64,000 bases of DNA from Methanocorpusculum sp. (GCF_030655665.1 NZ_JAUSPQ010000003.1:62001-126000); one strand, 5' to 3'. Positions 1-8,960 are shown, counted from the first letter of the stretch. Made by a program: numbers and translations. Notes: generated by a model not told the origin, from the sequence alone.

Positions 1-2
1 CT

Positions 3-746
3 CTTGGTCTGGATGTCGTCTTACTGACCGGAGATACCCATACGGTAGCTGATTCTATTGCCCGGCAGCTGTCGATCGAGAACGTGATCGCTGAAGTTAT
101 GCCGGCGGAAAAAGAAGGTCAGGTCAGAACTCTGCAGGAGGCGGGTCATCATGTCATCATGGTCGGGGACGGAATCAATGACTCACCCTCTCTTGCGAGG
201 GCCGATGTCGGTATCGCGATCGGAGCGGGTTCCGACATCGCTTTAGAATCCGCCGATTTCGTTTTAATGAAAAGTGATCCCTGGGACATCGTCTCGGCGA
301 TCCGTCTGAGCCGCGCCACGCTTCGAAACATTAAGGAGAATCTCTTCTGGGCATTCATCTACAACACGATCGGCATCCCTCTCGCAGCCGGTGTTTTCTT
401 TGTGCCGTTCGGCTGGAAACTCTCTCCCGGGTTTGCCGCTCTTGCGATGAGTCTGTCTTCCGTATGTGTGGTATTAAATGCTCTAAGGCTCAGATTTTTT
501 ACATCCGAGATCCCACCTACTTCTAAAGAGGAAACCATGAAAAAAGTACTTACTATTGACGGTATGATGTGTAACCACTGCAAAATGAATGTTGAAAAAG
601 CTCTCTCCGGAATCCCGGGAGTTGTTTCCGCGGTGGTGGATCTCAATGCCAAAACCGCTACGGTGGAACTTTCCGGGAATGTTTCCGATGAAGAGTTTAC
701 TCGGGTGATTTCCGAGTCAGGTTATACGATTCTGTCTATTAACTGA
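3..746 (+). CDS. copA: Copper-exporting P-type ATPase, C-terminal part, fused to an HMA domain (5' end outside window)
   Basis: The reading frame is open from base 3, so the start lies upstream of the window. The visible part begins in the P-domain (LTGDT), carries the hinge motif GDGINDSPSLA and ends in the last two membrane helices. The helices hold YN...PLAAG and MSLSS, which are the P1B-1 signatures for Cu+ transport. After a short linker there is a heavy-metal-associated domain with GMMCNHC as its metal site. HMA domains usually sit at the N-terminus of CopA, so a C-terminal copy is uncommon. A Met codon at 537, preceded by a purine-rich AGAGGAAA at about 527-534, begins the HMA domain exactly. 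A free CopZ-like chaperone could therefore be made from the same message. The ATPase assignment is safe; the internal start is an inference. Confidence 0.92.
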   Translation, partial: LGLDVVLLTGDTHTVADSIARQLSIENVIAEVMPAEKEGQVRTLQEAGHHVIMVGDGINDSPSLARADVGIAIGAGSDIALESADFVLMKSDPWDIVSAIRLSRATLRNIKENLFWAFIYNTIGIPLAAGVFFVPFGWKLSPGFAALAMSLSSVCVVLNALRLRFFTSEIPPTSKEETMKKVLTIDGMMCNHCKMNVEKALSGIPGVVSAVVDLNAKTATVELSGNVSDEEFTRVISESGYTILSIN

Positions 747-838
747 TAAAATCCCCAAAAATATTTACGTTTCTATTATATGTTCCAGAGCAAATAATAC
801 TATTAGATTTTTTTACCGCTTGATCGGAGGATAATTTT

Positions 839-2545
839 TTGACATTAGACTACTCTGAAGAAAATAAACGTTCGCTGTATGAAGGACTTCTTTATGGTTT
901 CAACCGGGCGGGTGAGAGTTCACCTGCAGTTGCATATTATGGAAGACACATTTCATTCAAACAGTTCATGGATGAAGTCCATGCGATTTCAGCGGCCCTG
1001 GTAAAACACGGTGTAAAAAAAGGAGATCATGTCACCATTTTCCTCCCGAACATTCCTCAGGGAGTTCTCGCTATCTATGCTGTCAACCGGATCGGCGCAA
1101 TATGCAATATGGTCCATCCCTTATCCCCTCAGGAAGATATCGACTCCGCCCTCAAACTCACAGAGAGCAAAGTAGTTCTCGCCTGTGAGATCAACGAGGG
1201 TCTCCTTTCCGGGAAAAATATCGAGGTCATCCGCTGCAGAACCTCAGGATACTTCCCGTCAAATCTGAAAGGATTTGTTCTGGACAAAGGATTCCGGTTT
1301 GTCATGCGCAAATATCCGAAAGTGCAGAACGTCGCGAAGATCACTCTTTGGAACGATCTCCTTGCTGAAGGAAAGAAGCTGATCAAATCAGGTTTCACGC
1401 TCCCCGCAGATGATGTGAAGCCGGATGATACCGCGGTGATAATGTACACCGGCGGAACGACGGGTGATTCAAAGGGTGTCATGCTCTCGAATTATGCGGT
1501 AAATTTCATCTCTATCCAGCTTCTGATCGACATAGGTGACGGCAAAACCGATGTGGGTGACGGATTTCTTGCGATCCTCCCGATATTCCACGCCTTTGGT
1601 CTGGCCGTATCCGTTCATGCGCCGCTTATCTCCGGAATGAAAACCGTTCTTGTACCCAGATTCGATCCGAAAGGATGTGCCCAGCAGATATTTTCCGAGG
1701 ATGTTCTTTTCCTTCCGGGCGTGCCGGCACTTTTCGAACGCATGTATCCCTACTTTGAAGATAAAGATCTCTCGAGGATGAAACTCATGGTCAGCGGAGG
1801 TGACCGCGTCTCCGAAGAACTGGCAAATAAGTATAATGTTCTTTTGAAGAAGTCCCATGCTGATATCCTTTTCAGGACCGGTTATGGTCTGACAGAGGCC
1901 TGCGGTGCCTGTTCCCTTGTTGGAAACGAGTATGATAAACTTCCGACGGGCTGCGTCGGGACCCCGGTCACCGGAACAAGAGTATGTGTGGTAAAACCCG
2001 GTACGACCGAGGTCGTACCTGACGGCGAGGAAGGCGAACTTTGTTTCATTGGTCCCTCGGTTATGAAGGGATATTACAAGAACGAAGAAGCCACAAAGGA
2101 CATGCTTCGTCTCCACGATGATGGAATCGTCTGGCTCCACACCGGCGATCTCGTTGTGATCAGAAAGGATGGGAACATCTGTTTCCGTTCCCGGTTTAAG
2201 AGGCTCGTGAAGGTGAATGGGTATAATGTCTATCCGACACTCATCGAGGAAGCGATGCAGGGCCACCCTGATATCAAACAGGTCTGCGCCGTTGCAACTC
2301 CCTGGAAGCTGGACCGGAAGATCAAACTGTATGTTGTTCCGGAAAAGCCGCTCGGCTCCTTTGATGCGGCAGAAGAGGAGAAGATCTTGATCGATTATGC
2401 CAAAGAGCAGATGAACCGCTGGAGTGTCCCGGTCAAAGTGGAATTCGTTTCTGAACTTCCCATGACGAAGTTTAACAAGGTGGATTACCGTCTTTTGGAA
2501 AAACAGGAACTTTCACGGGCAAACGAAAAAAAGCAGGCTGAGTAA
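839..2545 (+). CDS. AMP-forming acyl-CoA synthetase, paralogue 1
   Basis: A 568-residue adenylate-forming enzyme (ANL superfamily). The family activates a carboxylic acid with ATP to an acyl-AMP and transfers the acyl group to CoA. The phosphate loop YTGGTTGDSKGV is near residues 203-214, followed by GYGLTEACG, the hinge region WLHTGD, RSRFKRLVKVNGYNVYP, and a C-terminal MTKFNK with the likely catalytic Lys near 547. I chose the TTG start at 839 because GGAGG lies about 10 bases upstream and the N-terminus matches the two following paralogues. AT-rich DNA at 770-815 contains the likely promoter. It is the first of three tandem copies and lies 4 bases before the second. The acid substrate cannot be predicted; acetate, branched-chain or longer acids are all possible. 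Confidence 0.88.
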   Translation: MTLDYSEENKRSLYEGLLYGFNRAGESSPAVAYYGRHISFKQFMDEVHAISAALVKHGVKKGDHVTIFLPNIPQGVLAIYAVNRIGAICNMVHPLSPQEDIDSALKLTESKVVLACEINEGLLSGKNIEVIRCRTSGYFPSNLKGFVLDKGFRFVMRKYPKVQNVAKITLWNDLLAEGKKLIKSGFTLPADDVKPDDTAVIMYTGGTTGDSKGVMLSNYAVNFISIQLLIDIGDGKTDVGDGFLAILPIFHAFGLAVSVHAPLISGMKTVLVPRFDPKGCAQQIFSEDVLFLPGVPALFERMYPYFEDKDLSRMKLMVSGGDRVSEELANKYNVLLKKSHADILFRTGYGLTEACGACSLVGNEYDKLPTGCVGTPVTGTRVCVVKPGTTEVVPDGEEGELCFIGPSVMKGYYKNEEATKDMLRLHDDGIVWLHTGDLVVIRKDGNICFRSRFKRLVKVNGYNVYPTLIEEAMQGHPDIKQVCAVATPWKLDRKIKLYVVPEKPLGSFDAAEEEKILIDYAKEQMNRWSVPVKVEFVSELPMTKFNKVDYRLLEKQELSRANEKKQAE

Positions 2546-2549
2546 TATC

Positions 2550-4238
2550 ATGTCACGTCCTGTATATAGAAACGATGCAAAAACGGAACTGGAGTATTCG
2601 GATGAGACAAAACAGTCCCTGTATTCCATGTTCAACTATGGTGTGGAACATGCCGGCCGTGAGGCTGTGGCCATTCAATATTTCGATAACAGGGTCTCAT
2701 ACGGGGAACTGTATGACCTTGTCCAAACCTGTGCCGCAGGCTTTCTTGAGCACGGCGTAAAAAAAGGAGACTTTGTCACCCTTTTTCTCCCGAATATCCC
2801 GCAGTGCGTAATTGCAGTTTACGCTCTTAACAGAATTGGTGCAATATGCAATATGGTCCACCCTCTCTCACCCTTATCTGAGCTGGAGAACGCGATCAAC
2901 CTCACGGACAGTAAACTCATCCTCACCTTTGAGCTGAACGAAGGTCTTGCAGCCGGCATGGATGTCGATATCATCCGGTGCAGGACACCCGGCTACTTCC
3001 CCGCGGGTCTCAAAGGATTTGTGATGAAGACCGTGTACACCCACTCTGTCCGGAAATCAGCGAAGGCATCGGCACGGGTCACCGAGTGGACGGATCTTCT
3101 CGCAGAAGGTGAAAAGAGGCTTCTCTCAAAGCCGCTCCCTCCCTCTGATGTGAAAGCAGACGACACGGCAGTCATCATGTACACCGGGGGAACGACCGGA
3201 CCCGCGAAAGGCGTCATGATCTCGAACTGGTCGGTGAATTATGTCACGACGCGTCTTCTTCTGGAGAACGTCACGCACACCGCCCATATAGGGGACGGAT
3301 TTCTCGCGATCCTTCCGCTGTTCCATGCATTTGGTCTTGCTGTCTGTATCCAGGCCCCGCTTTCGTCAGGGATGCGGGTCATGCTTTCTCCCCGTTTCAA
3401 TGATAAAGAGTGCAGTAAACTTCTCCTGAAGGAGAAGGTCGCCTATGTGATCGGCGTGCCCGCCATGTATGAGCGGATGTATCCCCATCTGAAAGGACAC
3501 GACCTTTCCTTCATGAAACATGTGGTCTGCGGAGGCGACTGGGTGAGTCATGATCTCGCATACCGGTATAATGATATTTTAGGTAAGGACAAGGGCGGTG
3601 CGGAGTTCCGTCCAGGCTACGGTCTTACCGAAGCCTGCGGAACGTGTTCTCTTACCCGAAATCAGTATCATGCTTTTCCCGAAGGGTGTGTGGGGATCCC
3701 AGTCGAAGGAACGGACATATGCCTTGTGAAACCTGGGACCTGTGAGCCTGTTCCTGAGGGTGAAGAAGGAGAGCTGTGCATCCTGAGTCCTTCGCTGATG
3801 AAAGGGTATTATAAAAATTCGGAGGCGACGAGTGACGTTCTCAAACTCCATCCGGACGGAAACATTTGGCTCCATACCGGCGATATATTCGCCATCGGCG
3901 AAGAGGGCAATCTCTGTTTCAGATCACGTATCAAGCGTCTGGTTAAAGTGAACGGATATAATGTCTATCCTCCTCTGATCGAGGCGGCGTTCGAGGGCTG
4001 TCCGATCGTGGCAAAAGCTTGTGCAGTCGGATTTAAGTGGCGGGATGACCGGCGGATCAAACTCTTTGTGACGCTTAAGCGGAAGATGGATCATGCTGAA
4101 GCAGAAAAGCAGATCCTTGCCTATGCAAACGAGCACCTGAATCACTGGAGTGTTCCAAAGGCGGTCGTCATTCTTGACGAGATGCCGATGACAAAAATGA
4201 ATAAACTCGACTATATGGCTCTGCAGGACAGAGAATAA
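2550..4238 (+). CDS. AMP-forming acyl-CoA synthetase, paralogue 2
   Basis: A 562-residue paralogue of the preceding gene, with the same order of motifs: phosphate loop YTGGTTGPAKGV, GYGLTEACG, WLHTGD, RSRIKRLVKVNGYNVYP and a C-terminal MTKMNK. It starts 4 bases after the previous stop codon, so the two are almost certainly co-transcribed. The C-terminal motif differs from the SGK seen in many acetyl-CoA synthetases, but all three copies agree, so this is a property of the subfamily and not a defect. A T-rich run right after the stop (about 4239-4254) looks like the transcription end of the two-gene unit. The acid substrate is unknown. Confidence 0.88.
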   Translation: MSRPVYRNDAKTELEYSDETKQSLYSMFNYGVEHAGREAVAIQYFDNRVSYGELYDLVQTCAAGFLEHGVKKGDFVTLFLPNIPQCVIAVYALNRIGAICNMVHPLSPLSELENAINLTDSKLILTFELNEGLAAGMDVDIIRCRTPGYFPAGLKGFVMKTVYTHSVRKSAKASARVTEWTDLLAEGEKRLLSKPLPPSDVKADDTAVIMYTGGTTGPAKGVMISNWSVNYVTTRLLLENVTHTAHIGDGFLAILPLFHAFGLAVCIQAPLSSGMRVMLSPRFNDKECSKLLLKEKVAYVIGVPAMYERMYPHLKGHDLSFMKHVVCGGDWVSHDLAYRYNDILGKDKGGAEFRPGYGLTEACGTCSLTRNQYHAFPEGCVGIPVEGTDICLVKPGTCEPVPEGEEGELCILSPSLMKGYYKNSEATSDVLKLHPDGNIWLHTGDIFAIGEEGNLCFRSRIKRLVKVNGYNVYPPLIEAAFEGCPIVAKACAVGFKWRDDRRIKLFVTLKRKMDHAEAEKQILAYANEHLNHWSVPKAVVILDEMPMTKMNKLDYMALQDRE

Positions 4239-4401
4239 TTTCCCCCTTTTTTTTACGTAACTGGTCTGTCAGCGTTTCACAGGGAAATCCATTACCCTCT
4301 CTATGGAGGTACTCCTGCCGATAAAAAATCACTCTCGTTTGTGAGCGTATTTTTATATGACCGCCAGCTATAATATGCTACCATCCATATAATAATGGTT
4401 C
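4239..4401 (+). promoter_or_regulatory. Terminator and new promoter between synthetases 2 and 3
   Basis: This 163-base gap starts with a C/T-rich tract typical of archaeal termination. TATA-like stretches follow near 4350-4358 (TTTTATAT) and 4371-4377. Paralogue 3 therefore probably has its own promoter although it lies in the same tandem. Positions are by eye. Confidence 0.45.
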
Positions 4402-6090
4402 ATGTCAACCCGCATATATAGAAATGATTCCATCACCAAACTCGAGTATACGGATGAGACGAAGAGATCTCTCTATACCATGCTCACCTACGGTGGAACC
4501 CATGCAGGACCCGAAGCGACCGCTATTCAATATTATAATAATCATATAAGCTATCCAAGTCTGATGGACCAGGTACATGCCTGTGCTGCAGGATTTATCC
4601 TTCACGGAGTGAAGAAAGGCGATTTTGTCACGATCTTTCTCCCCAATATCCCCCAGAGTGTGATCGCAGCTTATGCAATAAACAGAATAGGTGCGATCTG
4701 CAACCTTGTTCATCCGTTGTCAACCGGGGATGAACTGCGTTATGCGGTGGAGCTTACCGAATCAAAGGTCGTTTTGACCTTCGAACTCAACGAAGAGCAC
4801 TGTTCCGATCTCAATGTAGAGGTCATCCGCTGTAAAACTCCGGCATACTTCCCTTCAGGCATAAAAGGGCGGATCATGAAAACGGTTTACAACCACACGG
4901 TTCGTCATGCCAAAAAAACCACTGGAAAAGCAAGTGAATGGGATGCGCTTCTTGCTGAAGGCCGCGAGTCCCTGAAAACCACGCCTCTCCCGCCGCACGA
5001 TGTACGGGCCGAGGACACTGCCGTTATCATGTACACCGGAGGAACGACCGGTCCCTCGAAAGGTGTGATGCTTTCCAATTCCGCCGAAAATTATCTGGCA
5101 ACCGAGCTCATCTCTGACTATGTTCAAGGCAATCCTCACATCGGCGACGGGTTCCTTGCCGTCCTTCCGATCTTCCATGCGTTTGGTTTGACCGTCTGTA
5201 TCCATACGCCGCTTGCATCAGGAATGCGGGTCCTTCTTTGTCCAAAATTCGATGCAAAAGAGTGCGCGGGTCTCATCGTCAAAGAAAAGATGGCATTTCT
5301 CTGCGGTGTTCCTGCGATGTATGAACGGATGTATCCGTATCTCAAAGGTAAGGATCTCTCCTGCGTCAAGCATCTGGTCTGCGGGGGAGACCGGGTCACC
5401 CTCGATCTCGCCTACCGGTATAACGATATTCTTGGCAGAGAACACGGCGGTGCAGAGTTCCGTCCCGGCTATGGTCTGACCGAAGCCGGAGGGGCCTGCG
5501 TCATTACTGATGTTCATTATGCCTCATTATATGAGGGCGGCGTCGGTGTTCCGTTCAAAGGAACCGAGATCTGCGTTGTCGTGCCCGGCACTACTGATGT
5601 CCTGCCAAACACCGAAGAAGGAGAGCTGTGTATGATCGGACCGGCCGTCATGACCGGATACTACAAAAATCCGGAAGAGACAGCTGCCGTTCTCCGTAAG
5701 CATGCAGACGGCCGTGTCTGGCTCCACACCGGGGACATCGTCTCTATCGGTGAAGGGGACAACATCAATTTCCGGTGCAGGTATAAGCGGCTGGTCAAAG
5801 TTAACGGCTACAATGTCTATCCGCTCATGATCGAGGCTGTCATGGAAAAATGCCCCGTCATCTCCCAGTCGTGCGCCATGGGGATCCCATGGAAGGCCGA
5901 CACACGAATCAAACTCTATGTCACTCTTTCGAAAAAGATGGATCCTGAGGCTGCAATAAAAGACATCATCGCCTTTGCGAAAGCGAATCTGAATCACTGG
6001 AGTGTTCCTGTCTCGATTTCGATCCTGGATAAAATGCCTCTTACCAAAATGAATAAAACAGATTATAAAGCACTCGAAAAACACGAGTAA
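4402..6090 (+). CDS. AMP-forming acyl-CoA synthetase, paralogue 3
   Basis: A 562-residue third copy, with phosphate loop YTGGTTGPSKGV, GYGLTEAGG in place of GYGLTEACG, WLHTGD, RCRYKRLVKVNGYNVYP and a C-terminal MTKMNK-type Lys motif (LTKMNK). The start ATG at 4402 aligns with paralogue 2; an upstream ATG at 4395 is in another frame. It looks closer to paralogue 2 than to paralogue 1, since both have length 562 and share the N-terminal R-I/V-YRND stretch. That suggests successive duplication. The separate promoter suggests different expression from the first two genes. A T-rich tract follows at about 6091-6120. Confidence 0.88.
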   Translation: MSTRIYRNDSITKLEYTDETKRSLYTMLTYGGTHAGPEATAIQYYNNHISYPSLMDQVHACAAGFILHGVKKGDFVTIFLPNIPQSVIAAYAINRIGAICNLVHPLSTGDELRYAVELTESKVVLTFELNEEHCSDLNVEVIRCKTPAYFPSGIKGRIMKTVYNHTVRHAKKTTGKASEWDALLAEGRESLKTTPLPPHDVRAEDTAVIMYTGGTTGPSKGVMLSNSAENYLATELISDYVQGNPHIGDGFLAVLPIFHAFGLTVCIHTPLASGMRVLLCPKFDAKECAGLIVKEKMAFLCGVPAMYERMYPYLKGKDLSCVKHLVCGGDRVTLDLAYRYNDILGREHGGAEFRPGYGLTEAGGACVITDVHYASLYEGGVGVPFKGTEICVVVPGTTDVLPNTEEGELCMIGPAVMTGYYKNPEETAAVLRKHADGRVWLHTGDIVSIGEGDNINFRCRYKRLVKVNGYNVYPLMIEAVMEKCPVISQSCAMGIPWKADTRIKLYVTLSKKMDPEAAIKDIIAFAKANLNHWSVPVSISILDKMPLTKMNKTDYKALEKHE

Positions 6091-6119
6091 CTTTTTTTTT
6101 CAAAATTTTATAAAAAAAA

Positions 6120-6302
6120 TTATTTTATAATTGAAGCTTTAATAGCAGTCAGTCCTGCCGCAGTCAGGTATGCAACAAAAATCAGGAACGCCGCTACATA
6201 GCCGTATGCCGCCGGAAGGACATGCGGAAGAGCGAGAAGCAGTATGGCAAATAAAATAATTGCCGAGATGCCGATAATCACATCGAGTATCCAATCTTTC
6301 AT
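6120..6302 (-). CDS. Small two-helix membrane protein, function unknown
   Basis: A 60-residue protein when started at the Met codon ending at 6302. It consists almost wholly of two hydrophobic segments: DVIIGISAIILFAILLLAL, and a second one rich in Ala, Val and Ile ending in KASIIK. The frame stays open up to about 6395, but a TATA-like CTATATATTA at 6346-6355 on this strand would put the transcription start inside that extension, which favours the shorter form. It is divergent from the HD-domain gene and convergent with the synthetase cluster. I recognise no family. Confidence 0.55.
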   Translation of the reverse strand: MKDWILDVIIGISAIILFAILLLALPHVLPAAYGYVAAFLIFVAYLTAAGLTAIKASIIK

Positions 6303-6356
6303 ATAAGTACATTGTGCGTCGTGACTCTTATCCCTTTTCATATCTAATATATAGGC

Positions 6357-6908
6357 ATGGAAAAAACCGAGGCACTCATACTCCTCAAACAACACATCAC
6401 CTCCCCCTCACTTTTGGGTCACTGTCTCTCGACTGCGGCCGTAATGAAAGGTTTGGCAACTGAGTTGGGAGAAGACGCTGTCCTTTGGGAAACAATAGGC
6501 ATCCTTCACGATATCGACTTTGAAGAAATACACGAAGATATGGAAAAGCACGGGATCATCGGATATGAGATCCTCTGGCTCGCAGGCGTCGGGGACGAGA
6601 TTGCTCTCCCGATAAAGCGTCATAATCACATGATATTCGGTTCAGACTACACAACGCCTGTCGAGATATGTCTTCAGGTCGCTGACAGCGTGTCCGGTCT
6701 GATCGTCGCCTGCGCACATGTCAAAGGGGGAAATATCACTGACGTGTCGGTGAAGACGGTCACGAAGAAATACAAGACCCCTTCGTTCGCTGCAGGATGC
6801 GACAGAAAGAGGATCGCGCTTGGCGATGCCCTCATACCGAGGGAACGGATGTATGAGATCGCCATCAATGAGATCACCGCAATAAAAGACGAACTGGGGC
6901 TGAACTAA
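6357..6908 (+). CDS. HD-domain protein (predicted metal-dependent phosphohydrolase)
   Basis: A 183-residue protein with an HD fold: H22 in the first helix (LLGHCLST), the HD doublet in GILHDIDFEE near residues 50-53, and further His and Asp residues downstream (KRHNHMIFG). HD proteins of this size hydrolyse phosphate esters, often nucleotides; the substrate cannot be read from sequence. Its stop codon overlaps the start of the next gene (TAATG at 6906-6910), so it is translationally coupled to a ThiN-type protein. A link to thiamine or nucleotide salvage is possible but unproven. Confidence 0.75.
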   Translation: MEKTEALILLKQHITSPSLLGHCLSTAAVMKGLATELGEDAVLWETIGILHDIDFEEIHEDMEKHGIIGYEILWLAGVGDEIALPIKRHNHMIFGSDYTTPVEICLQVADSVSGLIVACAHVKGGNITDVSVKTVTKKYKTPSFAAGCDRKRIALGDALIPRERMYEIAINEITAIKDELGLN

Positions 6909-7420
6909 TGTCTGCTCAAGCTCAGTCATCTGTTCTTCGCGAGCTCCAGAAAGCCCACGGAAAAATCCTCGATGTCTCGCGCTATATCATTCCGAGAGAT
7001 GACCTTGCGATCGCCTATGCGACGGTCAATTCTACCGACCAGAAAGGTGTGGCGATCGCCCGGGGAACGAGTGTCGGTTTCGGTGTTGATGAGCCGATCG
7101 TTCGGACCCTTCTTACGGTCCGGCGCTTTGACCCAAGCATTCGTTCCGCTGCATGCATCCGGTATGAAGATGATATCCTTCAAACCACGATCGAAACACT
7201 GCGGGACGTTGAAGTGTATGACCCGGAAAAGTATCCGGTAGGCATTTCGACTATGGACTGGGGTATTGCTTCTATCTGCAGAAAAGGTGTCCCGCTTGCT
7301 ATCGCCTGTGCTGAATCCTCCCGCGGACCCGGCAGGATATACCTTCTTGGGACCACTCCGGATGAAGTCGCAAACAGAATACTTATCATATCTCAACGTC
7401 TTACATATATAGACATCTGA
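6908..7420 (+). CDS. thiN: ThiN-type thiamine-phosphate synthase domain protein
   Basis: A 170-residue protein that matches the archaeal ThiN domain along its whole length. The recognisable stretches are the FGVDEPIVRTLL segment, the RSAACIRYEDD strand, the STMDWGIASICRKGVP segment, and a Gly/Pro-rich loop followed by IYLLGTTPDEV. ThiN joins the pyrimidine and thiazole phosphates to make thiamine phosphate in archaea that lack ThiE, and is often fused to ThiD or to an HTH domain. Here it stands alone, without a DNA-binding domain. It is coupled to the HD-domain gene in front and lies 9 bases before the S17e gene. A regulatory or ligand-binding role is the alternative. Confidence 0.68.
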   Translation: MSAQAQSSVLRELQKAHGKILDVSRYIIPRDDLAIAYATVNSTDQKGVAIARGTSVGFGVDEPIVRTLLTVRRFDPSIRSAACIRYEDDILQTTIETLRDVEVYDPEKYPVGISTMDWGIASICRKGVPLAIACAESSRGPGRIYLLGTTPDEVANRILIISQRLTYIDI

Positions 7421-7429
7421 GGAATACTC

Positions 7430-7624
7430 ATGGGAATCAAGCCAAGTTATATCAAATCAATGGGCATCGCCCTTCTCGAACAGCACGGAAAAAGCTTCAA
7501 TGGCAACTTTGATGACAACAAGAGAGTTGTTTCTGAAATTACCACTATTGAGAGCAAAATGATCCGTAACCGGGTCGCAGGTTACGTTACCCGCAAGGTT
7601 AACACCACTCCCGTACGCCGGTAA
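7430..7624 (+). CDS. rps17e: 30S ribosomal protein S17e
   Basis: A 64-residue basic protein with the S17e pattern: an N-terminal helix with IKSMGIALLEQHG, a central FNGNFDDNKRVVSE and a C-terminal IRNRVAGYVTRKV. The archaeal and eukaryotic S17e family is normally 60-70 residues, so it is full length. It is the last gene of a three-gene run with the HD protein and ThiN, with 9 bases between. GAGGAA at about 7421-7426 serves as ribosome binding site. T-rich tracts at about 7627-7668 probably terminate the unit. Confidence 0.9.
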   Translation: MGIKPSYIKSMGIALLEQHGKSFNGNFDDNKRVVSEITTIESKMIRNRVAGYVTRKVNTTPVRR

Positions 7625-7794
7625 CTTTTCCGGCTCAATATCTTTTTCCAACGTCTTTTCGTTATTTTATGTACTTATTGGTCTAGAGATCCGCAGGATC
7701 CCTGCACTGAAAAACAGATACGCTTTCGTCTAAAAAAAAGTTGAGAGAAATGGATCGTTCAGGGTCCGGGCAACTATAGTATATTCCTGAATTT

Positions 7795-8742
7795 TCAGAG
7801 CTGGAAAACATCTCCGTGCCCCGGGCAGATCGTCCACCGTCTTCCCTGCATCATTTCATATGCCGCATAACGCTCTGCTGCCGCTTTTTTCGAATCTTCG
7901 TTCACACTGCCGCCGGCAAGAATAGCAGGGTATCGATTGCTTCTCAGCTGTTCGGGCGTGAAGCCATCCGGATTTATCAGAATATCGCCGGTGAAGATGA
8001 GACCAAGATCATTTTCGAGAAAGATCATCGAACCTTCCACGTGACCGCCATAACCTTCGTAGATCGAAAAGGTGAGGCCTGCTGCTTTCAGGTCGCCGAT
8101 ATGTGAGAGAGGGAGCGAGTGATCGGGTTTGACCGAGTCCAGGAGGCTGATGTTTGCTAAAGATGGTGTTGTATATTTGGTCAGCATCACCACCATCTCG
8201 TAAAACGGAGCACGAGTCGGATTCTTGACCCGGTAGTTTGGAACGCCGGTCTTTTCCCGCGTGAAGTTCTCCAGACTGGTTGCATTCAGATACACGCAGT
8301 CAAAAAGATCCATCGCTCCCATATGGTCCATATCGATGTGGGTGATAAGAAGTTCGGTTTTCTTCTCGGGAAATTTGGGGTAGAGCGAGAGGACCGTCTG
8401 CTTCAGCTCTTCAGCATAACAGGGAAAACCGCTGTCGATCACCAGAAATCCTGCAGGTGTTTCCAGGATGTAGGTGTTGCTTCCGCAGGGCGGTTCGATC
8501 CTTGTGACCTGAACATCCCCGATCGCCTGTTTTGAGATTTTGGGAGTGTAGCCTGTTCCTTTGCTTTTTGCTATGAGATCTGCATACCCGCTGATAGCAG
8601 AGATTATTTTTTCCGGCTCCTCTTTACTGTGAGACTGGAGAATACCATCGGCACAATTGAGAAAATGGTCTCTCTCTTCGTCTGTAAAGGAAAACATTTT
8701 GGCTATTTTATCAGCTTTGTCGGGGGGGAACAGATTATTCAT
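7795..8742 (-). CDS. Metallo-beta-lactamase-fold hydrolase
   Basis: A 315-residue MBL-fold protein. A roughly 75-residue N-terminal helical extension precedes the fold. The strand VIDSGF is near residue 101, the metal motif reads THIDMDHMG (134-142), a second His lies in GGHVEGS (H234), FTGDI gives the bridging Asp (D253), and CPGHGD near the C-terminus supplies the last His. The canonical first motif is HxHxDH; here Asp137 replaces the second His. Several MBL subfamilies carry such changes, so it need not be inactive, but metal binding may be altered. The gene is alone, and the substrate is unknown. Confidence 0.82.
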   Translation of the reverse strand: MNNLFPPDKADKIAKMFSFTDEERDHFLNCADGILQSHSKEEPEKIISAISGYADLIAKSKGTGYTPKISKQAIGDVQVTRIEPPCGSNTYILETPAGFLVIDSGFPCYAEELKQTVLSLYPKFPEKKTELLITHIDMDHMGAMDLFDCVYLNATSLENFTREKTGVPNYRVKNPTRAPFYEMVVMLTKYTTPSLANISLLDSVKPDHSLPLSHIGDLKAAGLTFSIYEGYGGHVEGSMIFLENDLGLIFTGDILINPDGFTPEQLRSNRYPAILAGGSVNEDSKKAAAERYAAYEMMQGRRWTICPGHGDVFQL

Positions 8743-8808
8743 TGTTTACAGTAAAGGGACGGGAGATAATATGAATATTATTATCGGAAAAAAAGGGTTG
8801 TTCGAAGG

Positions 8809-8960
8809 TCAAATACAGGTGTATCCGCCATCAACAAGAGTGATCGTCCCGGCGGTATAACCTGCCTCATCGCCTTTGGGAACTCGCGTCCGACCATAAA
8901 GCATAAAGACGGCTGGAAAATACCATCTTTCCTCGCAAAAATGATCATCCTATCTCGGAT
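8809..8960 (-). pseudogene. Remnant of a short-chain dehydrogenase/reductase C-terminus
   Basis: On the minus strand, ending at the TGA at 8809-8811, the frame encodes KGDEAGYTAGTITLVDGGYT. This is the classic end of a short-chain dehydrogenase: S/D-E-A-x-Y-x-T/A-G, then the V-DGGY strand. The preceding part, ARKDGIFQP...FMVGREFPK, is in another frame; the shift occurs at about 8875-8882 in a CCCAAAGG run. No start codon or Rossmann N-terminus remains upstream. The piece is about 50 codons and sits alone between two unrelated genes, so I call it a decayed gene. A sequencing error could explain the shift but not the missing 200 residues. Confidence 0.6.
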
